NCBI GenBank assembly: GCA_030144725.1
Contig: JASKMD010000025.1
Coordinates: 7,271,663-7,335,662, forward strand
Reading direction: 5' to 3'
Length of the DNA: 64,000 nucleotides
Source of the DNA: Haematococcus lacustris
Lineage: Eukaryota; Chlorophyta; Chlorophyceae; Chlamydomonadales; Haematococcaceae
In this document: one piece after another, positions 12,501 to 24,572 of the stretch
Numbering within the stretch: the stretch's first letter is position 1
How the letters are laid out: each line of letters begins with the position of its first letter
Position numbers and translations under genes: made by a program
Notes under the pieces: generated by a model
Database searches by the model: none
What the model saw: the letters and a program-made list of their open reading frames with translations, nothing else
Told to the model about the DNA's origin: nothing

Positions 12501-15096
12501 ACGATGGACCCTTGCAGCCACTGGCTCAGCACCAGCAGCAGGCAGAGCAGGCAGGGCCAACAGACACTGCGCAGCCCAAGGCCCAGGCCAAGCCAGCCAG
12601 GAGAAAACCAGGGTCGAGGGCGGCCCACCAAGGGAGCTGCAAGTATATTGCGTACACGTCACTGGGCAGCCAGGCCACGACAGCCCTTAAGGCAAGTGGA
12701 GGTCACTGAGCTAGTGGACTGGGCTGCTTGGCCGAGGTACTGCACTGCACCAGCCATCACTACTGCACCGCTGTCTCACTTAGCCTATGTCCCCTTCTCG
12801 TCACGCACATCATCACCACCCTCATCACGTGGCCCAACCCAATGCATGGCATCAGCAAATACCACCAGCAGTGTGCAAACCCATACTTCATACCTCAGAC
12901 CCCAGACAGACAGCTCCACATGGTACGGAATGGCAACCTGCACAGATCCCGAAGGCTCAACCCTACTTCGGATTTCTACTTGTCAGTATTACCAGGTTGG
13001 CACTTGTTGATAGTGTCAGGCGCAGGGTGATGCCAGTGGGGCTGTTGCAGCATGACATCACATCATACCTCACTTGAGCATGTGTGCGATAAACCATGAT
13101 GGGCAAAACCACAGGTCCTTTAGGTGTTTCTGGTCGCAGCAGGACTTGCTGAACCAGATTGGGTGAGCTAAAAGCCGTCCAAGGCTGTGCTGGTGCTGTG
13201 CTGGTGCTTGCCTTTGACGGCTAGGACTGGCCAGCTGGCTGCTCTATTTCATCATCTCTATGACTCGGTGTGTTATCAACCAGACCCTTGATGTCCACAG
13301 CTTGAATGGCTGGGGGTGATGGGCGATCAAAGCGGTTTGCCACTTTTGTACCACCACCTCCCAACCCCCACCATGCCACCACACACCTGCACCGTTCCTC
13401 AGCCCCTGCGCAGGGTGCTAGTGCTGTCAGTGTTCTTGTGGTACATGGGAGCACGGGACAGCAATGATCACTGATACTAGCACTGCAAGATCATATTGCA
13501 GCATATCTCGTAGGTTTGCCCATGACCCCTTTGTGAGCACGCCAGCGACCTCTCAGGGAGCACATCCTTGGCTTCCTGGCTTTGTTAGTCGCCACAAGCC
13601 AAACTTCTCTCTGTCAGGCAGCCTGGATGGGGCAAGGCCGATACAGGACACGTTCCCATGCGCATCATCAGAGCCATGCCTTTGGCAACCCCCCTCACTT
13701 CCATGCATCATTAGCGCCACACACCTGCACCTGCCATCCCATCATTTCATGTTGTGCCATGTGTGACGCATATGAGCCACCCACCTGGCCGTGCTGATGA
13801 ATATGATCTGCTTGCTTAACTTCAACTTGTCTGACGTCTGATCACCCCGATCAATACCCAGTGAAGGGGACACCTGTGCAGTCGGCTGAACGAGTCTCAG
13901 CCCTGGCTGGTCCTCAAGTCAAACCTGCTTGCGTCACCTGGTTTGGTCTGGCTCCTCAAAGTCTGGTCTGCACCAGTCTTCAGGTACAACGAGGGTGAAA
14001 GGGATCCCTGTCCGGCTGACTGCCCCTGCAGGCGGCAATGGCCCAGCTGGGTGGCGCCAAGCTGTGCACGGAGGGCAGTGAGAGCCAGATCACTCACCTG
14101 GTGGTTGGGGTAGAGCGCCGCACCCTAAAAATGCTGCTGGCCATTGCTGCTGGAGCTTTCCTGGTGCGTGATGACAACTGCCTGACTACCTGCTGCATGC
14201 TACTCCTGCCACCCTGCCATGTGGTGCAGCAGCACTAGGCACGCAGCCCAGCAGGCTGAGGCAGCTTGGCCGGCTCAGCTTGATGCGGGGTAGGCTGCAA
14301 CGGTTTGAAGGCAGCTCAGCCTACTTTGCCTGCATGGCCATTGCCCCATGTGCCACCAGCTGGTGAGCTATCAGAGGGTGTTGGGCGACTGCAGGTGTCC
14401 CCTCAGTGGGTGCAGGACTCTTGCAAGGCAGGCCAGTGGCTGCCGGAGGCCCAGTACACTGCAGCCCCTCGGTGAGTGGGATTGGCCCAGGGGCTGTAGC
14501 TGGGGCTGAGGCTGCTGAAGCTGAGACAGTCTGGCTCTCAGCTGCCCTCCCTTGTATGGCTTCACTGCTTCTGCAAGTACTCCTGGTAAAGGGAGACTTT
14601 GCATAGAGGCACCTGCCTGGCATGCCTGACACCAGTCCTCCGTGTCTAGCTTTGCCATAGATGACGCATGGGTGCAAACATGACATGCTCACGCTGCTGT
14701 CCACTGAACCGAAAGCCGTCACTTGCATGCAGGTTCAGCGCTACAGCCGCTGCTGCCTGCGCCAGAGCTGCAGCCGTGCCAGCCTCTCCAGGCCCCCTAG
14801 CTGGCCACTCCGTCTGCATCCACTGCCCTCAGGGCACAGCTCCGGCTGCCTCTGCATCCTCCAAGGCCTGGTTGCAGAGCCTAGGGGCAGCAGCCAGCAA
14901 GACGGCGGCACTCAAGGCCGGGCTGCAGCGCTTGGTGGTGGCATTAGGGGGCAAGGTGGCAGCGGCCGCCGCCTGCAGCTTGGTGGTGCTGGTGGAGGGC
15001 AGCATGGCTCCCAAGGGGTTGGCCCCAGGGGCAAGGGTGGTGCAGGAGGAGTGGCTGCTGCTGGTAGCTGAGACGCACCAGCTGCCCACGGCATGA
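6571..15096 (+). CDS. Microcephalin (MCPH1)-like protein with three BRCT domains
   Basis: MCPH1 is a nuclear BRCT protein acting in the DNA-damage response and chromosome condensation. Supported exons: 6571-6795, 6858-6929, 7009-7087, 7163-about 7315, 7390-8631, 8947-10832, 10952-about 12700, 14032-14163, 14395-14471 and 14733-15096 (stop). BRCT1 is built from the first exons (RPVPRFSKDVTHIVYLKK, then VSSLWVHAS, then DYIIEKPGEPRD). BRCT2 spans 14032-14471 (QITHLVVGVERRTLKMLL, then SPQWVQDSCKAGQWLPE); BRCT3 is in the last exon (LVVALGGKV, then ACSLVVLV). The RRTL-LL-IA pattern in BRCT2 is the microcephalin signature. Between BRCT1 and BRCT2 lie over 1,500 residues of disordered Ala/Pro/Gln/Ser sequence with repeated basic TPRRSxRxR-type motifs. 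The exon leading into BRCT2 (12700-14031) was not found. Total length is about 1,990 residues, far longer than animal MCPH1. Confidence 0.75.
12710..14031 (+). other. Unresolved intron region in the MCPH1-like gene
   Basis: This should contain the exon coding for the start of BRCT2, because the exon at 14032 begins inside the domain. I found no candidate that matches in frame, so either the intron is long with a small missed exon, or the gene has lost it. Confidence 0.35.
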
Positions 15097-15609
15097 CTGA
15101 CAGCCTTGCCTACAAGTTGAGGCAGGAGGCCGCGGACTGCAGCTCACAGTAGCCCCTAGCTGCAGATCAAGCAGACAATGTAGAGGGGTTTTCAGCACTG
15201 CTGGGCATGACATGTTGAGGTGGGATGGTGTATGAATAGAGTGGGCGTGGTGCTTGCTCTTCCGCCATGATCAGATGGGACACACATGCAGGTGGCGTGT
15301 GCAGATTAGACAACATGGGTGTGAGGCAGGTGGCAAATAGTGATCATGTGCTTCAACATGGCCGTCTAATGCAGCTGCTCACTTGGAATCGTGAGTGGCA
15401 TCTGCCAATGCAACTGCATCCGCTAATGATCCAACACATTAGTTCTCCGTTGACAGTTATTCTGGAGCCACGTATCCGTGAGGCAGTCTTGGAGTACATG
15501 CATGGCCTAGGCTTTGTGAGCAAGCTGAATGGTGACCTGTGGATGCACCCTTTGGAATAACAGGGTAGTCGAGTAGAGCTCTTTGCTCTAACCAGTCCAA
15601 CCCAAGAGC
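15097..15609. other. Intergenic stretch, no supported gene
   Basis: An open frame at 15267-15560 has no recognisable domain and no homology that I know. The stretch lies between the end of the MCPH1-like gene and the hAT-like element. Confidence 0.3.
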
Positions 15610-15666
15610 CAGTGATGGGTAATACATGTATCGATACAGGAAATACAAGAAAATACACGTAAAAAC

Positions 15667-17342
15667 TACCCTTTTCGCATTGGCGAGGCTACCGGTCAAC
15701 GGAATCTTCCGAACCTCTCGCGACTGCCTCGGTCCATTCACGTTCTGACCCCGCAGTAAATTGTTTCAGCTTTCTCTTATATTCTTGGCAAGCCCGCAGC
15801 CCTGGAGAGCGTGTTTTTTCATAATTTGAACGGTGTGAATGGCCTTATTGGGGTGTAATGCATTCTTTGGTGAACGCACTTTTCCAAAATAACCCATTTC
15901 TCCTGGGTCCACCCGCAGCCAGGTCGGGGCCACGCGGAGCCCGGTCACGCACAGCAACCAGGCCGGTGCGAAATAACCCATTACTCTTAGGTCCACCCGC
16001 AGCCAGGTCGGGGCAGGTGTAGTCGGTTATGGCTGCGTTGGCTGGTGCGTTGACCGATGGGCGTTGGGCAAGTGGGTTGACATCGACACGCTTGTCTCTC
16101 TGAGCCACATGAAGGACGCCGAACTGCCCTGCAAAACTCCTTGTCAGGCCAGTGCGGCTCCATGACGTGCTCGTAAAAGCATCCCGTCCTGAGACGAGTG
16201 TACCAATGGCGCCTGCGAACATTTCACGAACATGTCGCGTGTTGTTGGGTGGCTCTTGAGTGCGGATGTATTGCTCCACGCGCAATGCCCAGGGGTGGAG
16301 GCTGCTCAAATCACCAAGCTATTGGCATCAGCATGGGCATGTGGGGGGGGGGCTGTCCAGGGTGTGTACAACATGTATGCTGCCATTGCCAACAAGCTGG
16401 AGGGCAGGAAGTGAGCGACATGCCATCAGTCTGTGGATCAGCTGTTGATTGTGACTGGCTTGTTTGCATGGTTTACATGGATTGGTTGACAAGGATACGT
16501 GGAAGGAGCTTTATGGAAGGGGACAAGTCTAGTTTAACTGCAGAAACACGTTGGAGAAGACGCTTGTTCCTGTTGCTTACATATGTTAGAAGAGGAAACA
16601 CATGTAAGGGGCTGTCTATGCACTGCCTTGCAGCCATACTGCTGCCACTCCCTAGCCCCTAGCACCACAGCTGCTCCTGCCACGCACCACAGCTGCTCCT
16701 GCCACGCACCACAGCTGCTCCTGCCTGGCACCACAGCTGCTCCTGCCTGGCACCACAGCTGCTCCTGCCACGCACCACAGCTGCTCCTGCCTGGCACCAC
16801 CGTTGCTCCTACCCAGCCCCACAGCTGCTCCTGCCTGGCACCACCGTTGCTCCTACCCAGCACCACAGCTGCTCCTGCCTGGAACCACAGCGGCACCACA
16901 GCGGCTCCTCTCTGTAGCACAGCTGCTCTGTAGCACAGCTGCTCCTCTCTATAGCACAGCTGCTCCTTTTTGTAGCTCCGTGCCAAGTAGTCAGTCAGCG
17001 CTGCTGCACCTCAGCTTTTCGTCGACCTCACCTGCCGCTTGGCCCACGCCTCTAGCCCGCAGCGTGCAATTCCCGTGGCTTTCTGCTTTCACTCTCCTCA
17101 CCGCACTTTTTTGCCAGGCCGAAACCGTGGGCCCGCGGTTAGCTCCTGGGCATCGCTAATATAGCATACCATAGCATCCCAGCCAGCCGCAAAACCCAGC
17201 ACCGCACCCATTTGGCGTGGATGAGGCCAATCAGCAACTAACGGTACGAGCGGGACGTGCGGGAACGACTGTGGCACCAATCGACCGGGAGGAATCTTAT
17301 TTGATTCAAATAAATACATTTCGCCGCGCCAGTGCGAAAAGG
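15667..17342. mobile_element. TIR element (copy 1), nested inside the hAT-like element
   Basis: The left end reads TACCCTTTTCGCATTGGCG, and the right end is its inverse (CGCGCCAGTGCGAAAAGG). About 370 bp at the left, about 190 bp at the right and a central piece near 16180-16260 match the second copy at 41949-43875. The rest of the core differs between the copies. No transposase was seen. The right terminus is slightly degraded. Flanking TA suggests a 2-bp TA target, but the superfamily is unresolved. Confidence 0.75.
16660..16900 (+). repeat. 22-bp minisatellite inside TIR element copy 1
   Basis: About ten tandem units of roughly 22 bp share ACCACAGCTGCTCCTGCC and end in either ACGC or TGGC. 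They lie in the copy-specific core of the element and are absent from the other copy. Confidence 0.8.
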
Positions 17343-17864
17343 ATTTTTTGTATCGATACAATACAGCGATACAGAGGCTACATGTCACGCGGGAAAGTAG
17401 CAGCTAGGAGCAGCGCAGCCAGTCCCGCAGCCTGTCCTTGATGGCTGGGCAGGACAGCGACGGCGGAAAGTCAGGGCCTCCCAACTGCGACCGACTGCTC
17501 CGGGAGCAGGCCGATGGCTTTAGCCCCGTGCGGCATCGCTTTAGCGCGGACTCTAGTTGTGGTGGCAACCAGCAGCTGCTTCAAAGGCACCCACGCAACT
17601 TGCCGGCCGGCACTTGTATTTTTTAGTACGATACGTGTATTTTTGTATTATACAAAAAATACGTATCGGTATCGATACACGTATCTTGTATTACCCATCA
17701 CTGCCAAGAGCGCAGTGGCCAGCATAGATACGATCAGATTCGATTTACTTTTGATGGGGTTCCCAGTGGTCTTTGAAGGAAACGTATCACCGGTGTCGGG
17801 TTTGTGGTCATCCTGGCTGCGACCGAGGACGCTTCAGTTGAAGTGTAGTATCAACCATCTTCTA

Positions 17865-17984
17865 GACACGAATTCACATATAATTGTACATGCTCTGTGC
17901 TATGTTCGGCTAATAAGTGGCTATATATCATAGCTATTATCACTCATAGCACAGAGCATGTACAATTCTATGTGAATTCGTGTC
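17865..17984. repeat. Long hairpin: 40-bp inverted repeat, 39 of 40 matched, 40-nt loop
   Basis: The arms are 17865-17904 and 17945-17984 and differ at one position. The loop is AT-rich. It lies 161 bp right of the hAT-like element and about 280 bp before the kinase start. It could be a MITE, or a small-RNA precursor if transcribed. No target duplication was recognised. Confidence 0.8.
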
Positions 17985-18267
17985 AGGAACCATATATGTG
18001 GTGGGCGTCTAGCCAGTGGCGTGGTGCTTAGCACAACCTAGCGTGCTGTAGTGCTTGCTTGTAGTGAACATGGCCGTAATTACCGCGCACAGCACACCAC
18101 CAACTACCAACCTGGTGCCAGGTGCGATTTCCTAGTCAAACAGTGTGTAATTTGAACTTATGCGGATCCTTGCTCCTTCTGTCTTTGCTGGTTGAGTCCC
18201 ACCTGCTGCGACAGCAGTGTGCCCGAGTGGTGACTAAGAAGTCAGTAGTAGAATCCCCGGGGTCCTT

Positions 18268-21200
18268 ATGGCACTCCCATGCCAGAAGAACAGCTTGCGT
18301 TGGTGCGGCGCCCGGCCGACGCGAAAGCTGCAGCCAGTCAAAGCGGAGCTGATATCTCGGGGTCGCGCCTTGTTACCAAAATCGCTGACGGTGGATCGCA
18401 ATATGCTAGGGGAAGGCTCATTCGGACAAGTCTTCATGGCGAGTTGTACAGCTCGTTCGGCAGCGTCGGGCGGCCAGCTCACCACGACTCGTTTGACCTT
18501 GCAGGGGTCGTGGCGCTCCGCTACGGGTGACACAAAGGTAGTGTTAAAGCGCGTGAAGGCTAAAGTAGAGGTAAGTGCGGGCAGCCTTGGACCCGCCCAG
18601 CTCAGCCAGCTGCGCACTAGACCAAGGCAGTGGAGTGGCTGCCTGATCACACCTGCAGGGGGCTTTGGCCATGGGTCAGATGGAGCTGCTGCTGAACGCC
18701 TACGCAGGAAAGGTTGCCAAGGTGATGTGTTGTGGATCCCCTCTCAGATATTGCACATAATCGCAGTCTTGCGTTCCCTACCTCCAGATGCCTGTAATGC
18801 GTAGATCTTGCTGACACTAAGCATCCAACCCAGCCAGGAGCCTCTCCCGTCACCAAGACAGTTCAACACAATACCGCAGCTGGCCTTCTGATGCTTCACT
18901 GCAGGCTCACTGTGCCGAATTCCTTGGGTATTGTGAGGTGGCAGCAGAAGAGGCCACGTCACGACTGACCAGTGGGCTGTGGCTGGTGCGCTTCCTATGC
19001 TGCCGTCACTCACTGCAGCAGTAGAGCTTACAGTGGAGCCCACAGTAGGGTGCAATGGGGCACAGAAGGGCGCAGTAGGGCCCACCCCAACCTGCTGCCT
19101 TAGCCTCCATGATTACTGTGGACTGACTAGTGCTTGCAAGACAACCTGCTAAGGAGGGGTTGCTGATCTGGAAGTGCATCTTTCCCTCATGGCCACCAGG
19201 GCTAAGCCAGGGTGCTGAACGTTAACCTGCTGACCCAGAGTACCGCAGCACCAGCATTGCAGGGGTTGTGGCACTTGGCCTTGCAGCGCCCCTTGCCATT
19301 ACCCAGCCACTATGTATGACCATGCAACACTCCCAGCACAAACCTCCAACCTGGCCAGCCTCTCTCCACCACTGCCTGCCCCATTCCAAGCCATGCTCCT
19401 ACCCACCATCCTCACTGAGTCTTTAGTTTCCCCTCTGCTGTGATTCCTTCTGCCCCCCACGCCAACCCAACTTTATCAACCCAACCCAACCCCGCATTGT
19501 GGTTTGTCTGAAACCCTGCTGCTCTGCCTAGTGCCTTGTCACCTCTTTGCCTGCTTGCCAGGTATGGAAGTACGAGGGCAGCCGCACGCTGGCCTACTAC
19601 TTGCGAAGGCGTGACACGCTGCGAGCCCTAGCCAGTGACATGGAGATCCCTGAGGAGGCGGTGGTGGCCACTGCCATCAAGCAGCTGTGTGAGGGACTAG
19701 CGGTGAGTGGCAGCGCAGGCCAGCAGCAAGGCACACAGCTGCCACAGGGGCAGCGGGCGTGGGCCGGCCCCGCAGCTGCTGGCATCCTCCTCCTCGGCAG
19801 CAGGAGCCTAGGCAGCTGGTACCCCATGCATGAGTCGTGGCTGCTGGCATCGTCATGCTCAGCACGGGTGCTGGCCGCAAGCAGGAGCCAAGGCTGCTGG
19901 CATTGCAATGCTTGGCAGGGGAGCTGGCAGATAGTCAGCGGCAGCTGGTAGCGGCAGCTGGTAGCGGCAGCTGGTAGCGGCAGCTGGTAGCGGCAGCTGG
20001 TAGCGGCAGCTGGTAGCGGCAGCTGGTAGCGGCAGCTGGTAGCGGCAGCTGGTAGCGGCAGCTGGTAGCGGCAGCTGGTAGCGGCAGCTGGTAGCGGCAG
20101 CTGGTAGCGGCAGCTGGTAGCGGCAGCTGGTAGCGGCAGCTGGTAGCGGCAGCTGGTAGCGGCAGCTGGTAGCGGCAGCTGGTAGCGGCAGCTGGTAGCG
20201 GCAGCTGGTAGCGGCAGCTGACTGGCTGACTGGCAGCTGGTAACCCCTGGGCCTAAGCAGCAGCAAGCAGGAGCCTAGGCTGCTAGCTGGACTGGATTGC
20301 CTGGGGGCATGGCTGGGCTACAGAGGGTGGGGTGGCCCTGCAGCTGCTAGCGTCACCATGCTTTGCAGCTGGAACCCCAGCCAGGAGTCAAGGCCACTGG
20401 CTGGGATGCGTAAAGGCATGGCTGGGCTACAGAGGGGCTTGCATGTACCCTTGGTGCCCCTGTACAGTAGCTGGGCCACATGAGGGGGCTGGGTCTGGCT
20501 GCATGGCTGTGCACCACAATGGGCAGCAGGGGCTGGGCTGTGACGTGTGATGGACACACCAGTGGTGTGCTGGTGCCGTAGGCCTTCCATGCAGCGGGCC
20601 TGGTACACAGGGACGTGAAGCCTCAGAACATCATCTTCGCAGATGATGTCAAGCGCTTGAAGGTGCGAGCAAGGCTGTTGTGGGCACAGCAGACAGTGGA
20701 AAGGGAGGCGATGACACGCAGTTGGGTACCTGGATGCCTGGATGGGGAACATTGACAGGGGTTTCCTAGCCGCTTAGTGTCAGTCATGCTGTGGCAGTGA
20801 CGCCAGTGCAAGCAGCAACAGCAGCAGGCTGGGTAGGCGTCAGTGGCTGTAGGGATGGGTAGCCACTGCTGCCTAGAGGAACTGTTGCCCCAAGGCACTG
20901 CTGCCCAGAGCCACTGCTGCGCATGCCTTTGTGCCTCGGCACCTCTCACATGGGTAGTAGCCCTGCGCCGCAGTCCTACTTAATGTTCAGTGCCGCTAAT
21001 GCTGATGTTGATGTTAACCCTGTTGATGACAGCCATTGTCGTGCATGGGTCTTCTCGTTGCTGCCGCACCCACGAGGCAAAGCACACCGAGGAGCAGCAG
21101 ACTGTCACTCCGTCCCCTGCCACTGCATCATGCTGCAGCTGCTGTGACTGGACCTGGTGAGTAGACCAGGGCCACATGCCACCCCTTGCCACCCCTTGCT

Positions 21201-22006
21201 GTGCGCAGCTGATTGACCTGGGTGCGTGTGCTGACCTGCGCACCGGCACCAACTACGTGCCGGACGAGTCTATTCTGGACCCCAACTATTGCCCGCCAGA
21301 GCAGGTCAGTCCCAGCCATGTGCACGCCGCCATCGTCACAACAAGCACCACCGCCACCCACCCCAGCCGCCACATCCGTCATCAAAGCATGCACCACCAC
21401 CACCACCACGATGATTTCACAGCCGCCGTCTTGCCATCATCTTCTTATTATTATTGCTGTCTTCTTATTCTGTATTCTTATTCTTATCTTCTTCTTATTG
21501 CTGTCAAACAGGCCCGGTCATGCCCGGTCATGCCGCCGTTTTGCCATCATCTTCTTCAGGCTGTATTATTGCTGTCAAACAGGCCCGGTCACGCACCTCC
21601 AAGCAGTCACTGTGTTTTGCCTGGCATGTAGACAGCCTGGGAGTGTGCTCTATACAGCTTTAGTGGCTGAGCTGAGCTGTTGTCTTATGCCCTCATTGAG
21701 TCAGGTGTCAGGCTGCTAGATGCTGCCCTCAGAGCGTCTGCTGCCTGCCCCTGCCCCTGTGCCCCGCCTGCCCTGCCTCTCAGTACGTCCTGCCCACAGA
21801 CTCCCCCCACCTGGCCAAGTCCATGCTGCGCCTGGCCATCAGCCCCATGCTCTGGGCCCAGCACAAGTGAGCTCAGGTCTCAGACCTCACCCTCAGCGCC
21901 TCAGCCCTGCCCTGGATCACCTACCAGCAGCAGCAACAGCGACAGTAGCAGCAGCAGCAACAGCAATAGCAGCAGCAACAGCAGCAACAGCAGCAGCAGC
22001 AGCAAT

Positions 22007-22037
<31 letters not shown>

Positions 22038-24536
22038 GCAGCAATAGCAGCAGCAACAGCAGCAGCAACAGCAATAGCAGCAGCAACAGCAGCAACAGCA
22101 GTAGCAGCAGCAACAGCAGTAGCAGCAGCAACAGCAGCAACAGCAATAGCAGCAGCAGACAATCACGGTTAGCCTCCCTGCCACTTGACTACTCAAGTAA
22201 AGCAGGAGCAGCTTTACAGCCCCTCCCCCATTTCCTTCGGCCCCCTCCCCCTCCCTGCAGGCCCGACCGCTTTGACACCTGGAGTGCAGGCGTGTGCATG
22301 CTGCAGCTGGCGGTGCCATCCATGCGTCAGGAAAGGGGCCTGCGCAACTTCAACACAATCTTCTCCACCAAGTGAGCCAGGAGCCTTGCAGTGAAGGGGA
22401 AAGGAACAGGACAAGGAGGTCAGGGCATGCGGGGTGCTCAGCATTGCGTTGAGGCTGGCTAGTGTGACATTGCATGGCAGCAGCTGTGAAATGCACAACC
22501 TCATGTTGCTGCTGCTATGGCTGCTGCTGCAGCGGCGGCTGCTACTGATGCAAATGCCAATGCTCGTGTCGCTGCTGCTGCTGCTGTTGTTTACTACTAC
22601 TTGTGGTGATGCTGTTTTCGTTGCTGTTGCTGCCTGGCAGGTGCAGCTACGACCTTGCAGTGTGGCGCACCATGAGCTACATCCCAGCCCGAGAGTTTGA
22701 AGTGCTGGACGCTGATGATGGCGCAGGTGCTGGACAGCAGCAGTGCTCACAGCTTTGGCAACCATGTGCATTCTACCATTCAATGCCCATGACTGCCCTT
22801 ATACTGCTGCTGCTGCTGCTGCTGCTGCGCCATATGCCCTCCTCTACTCCCACAAGTGCTGGTGCTGCCAACCTGCTGCTGCTGCTGCTGCGCCATATGC
22901 CCTCCTCTACTCCCACAAGTGCTGGTGCTGCCAACCTGCTGCTGCTGCTGCTGCGCCATATGCCCTCCTCTACTCCCACAAGTGCTGGTGCTGCCAACCT
23001 GCTGCTGCTGCTGCGCCATATGCCCTCCTCTACTCCCACAAGTGCTGGTGCTGCCAACCTGCTGCTGCTGCTGCTGCGCCATATGCCCTCCTCTACTCCC
23101 ACAAGTGCTGGTGCTGCCAACCTGCTGCTGCTGCTGCTGCGCCATATGCCCTCCTCTACTCCCACAAGTGCTGGTGCTGCCAACCTGCTGCTGCTGCTGC
23201 GCCATATGCCCTCCTCTACTCCCACAAGTGCTGGTGCTGCCAACCTCCTGCTGCTGCTGCTGCGCCATATGCCCTCCTCTACTCCCACAAGTGCTGGTGC
23301 TGCCAACCTGCTGCTGCTGCTGCTGCGCCATATGCCCTCCTCTACTCCCACAAGTGCTGGTGCTGCCAACCTGCTGCTGCTGCTGCTGCGCCATATGCCC
23401 TCCTCTACTCCCACAAGTGCTGGTGCTGCCAACCTGCTGCTGCTGCTGCTGCTGCGCCATATGCCCTTCTCTACTCCCACAAGTGCTGGTGCTGCCAACC
23501 TGCTGCTGCTGCTGCGCCATATGCCCTCCTCTACTCCCACAAGTGCTGGTGCTGCCAACCTGCTGCTGCTGCTGCTGCGCCATATGCCCTCCTCTACTCC
23601 CACAAGTGCTGGTGCTGCCAACCTGCTGCTGCTGCTGCTGCGCCATATGCCCTCCTCTACTCCCACAAGTGCTGGTGCTGCCAACCTGCTGCTGCTGCTG
23701 CTGCGCCATATGCCCTCCTCTACTCCCACAAGTGCTGGTGCTGCCAACCTGCTGCTGCTGCTGCGCCATATGCCCTCCTCTACTCCCACAAGTGCTGGTG
23801 CTGCCAACCTGCTGCTGCTGCTGCTGCGCCATATGCCCTCCTCTACTCCCACAAGTGCTGGTGCTGCCAACCTGCTGCTGCTGCTGCTGCGCCATATGCC
23901 CTCCTCTACTCCCACAAGTGCTGGTGCTGCCAACCTGCTGCTGCTGCTGCGCCATATGCCCTCCTCTACTCCCACAAGTGCTGGTGCTGCCAACCTGCTG
24001 CTGCTGCTGCTGCGCCATATGCCCTCCTCTACTCCCACAAGTGCTGGTGCTGCCAACCTGCTGCTGCTGCTGCTGCGCCATATGCCCTCCTCTACTCCCA
24101 CAAGTGCTGGTGCTGCCAACCTGCTGCTGCTGCTGCTGCGCCATATGCCCTCCTCTACTCCCACAAGTGCTGGTGCTGCCAACCTGCTGCTGCTGCTGCG
24201 CCATATGCCCTCCTCTACTCCCACAAGTGCTGGTGCTGCCAACCTCCTGCTGCTGCTGCTGCGCCATATGCCCTCCTCTACTCCCACAAGTGCTGGTGCT
24301 GCCAACCTGCTGCTGCTGCTGCTGCGCCATATGCCCTCCTCTACTCCCACAAGTGCTGGTGCTGCCAACCTGCTGCTGCTGCTGCTGCCATACAGGTTGG
24401 GACTTGGTGCGGATGCTGTTGCGCCCCCGCAGCATCAAGACGCTGCAGGACGGCACCGTGGTGTTTGTCAACGACAACTCACAGCAGCGCCTGTCTGCAG
24501 GCGAGGCTCTGAGGCACAGGTGGGGCCGCCGCCGCC

Positions 24537-24572
<36 letters not shown>

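Larger units (their letters stand above)
15610..17703. mobile_element. hAT-like DNA transposon, non-autonomous, with 8-bp target duplication
   Basis: Both ends carry the 17-bp inverted repeat CAGTGATGGGTAATACA. The element is flanked on both sides by CCAAGAGC (15602-15609 and 17704-17711), a perfect 8-bp target site duplication. A CAGTG start and 8-bp duplication are typical of hAT transposons. Its own sequence is only about 57 bp on the left and about 360 bp on the right; both are AT-rich with GTATCGATAC-type motifs. The rest is another transposon inserted at 15667-17342. No transposase is encoded. Confidence 0.85.

Noticed and set aside
19938..20220. Possible CRISPR array
   Set aside because: 13-bp units are directly adjacent with no spacers. 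The same holds for the 60-bp array, and the locus is eukaryotic.
21680..22375. PolySer/Asn and polyLeu proteins
   Set aside because: Triplet-array artefacts within kinase intron 7; the real exons at 21784-21866 and 22261-22371 use other parts of these frames.
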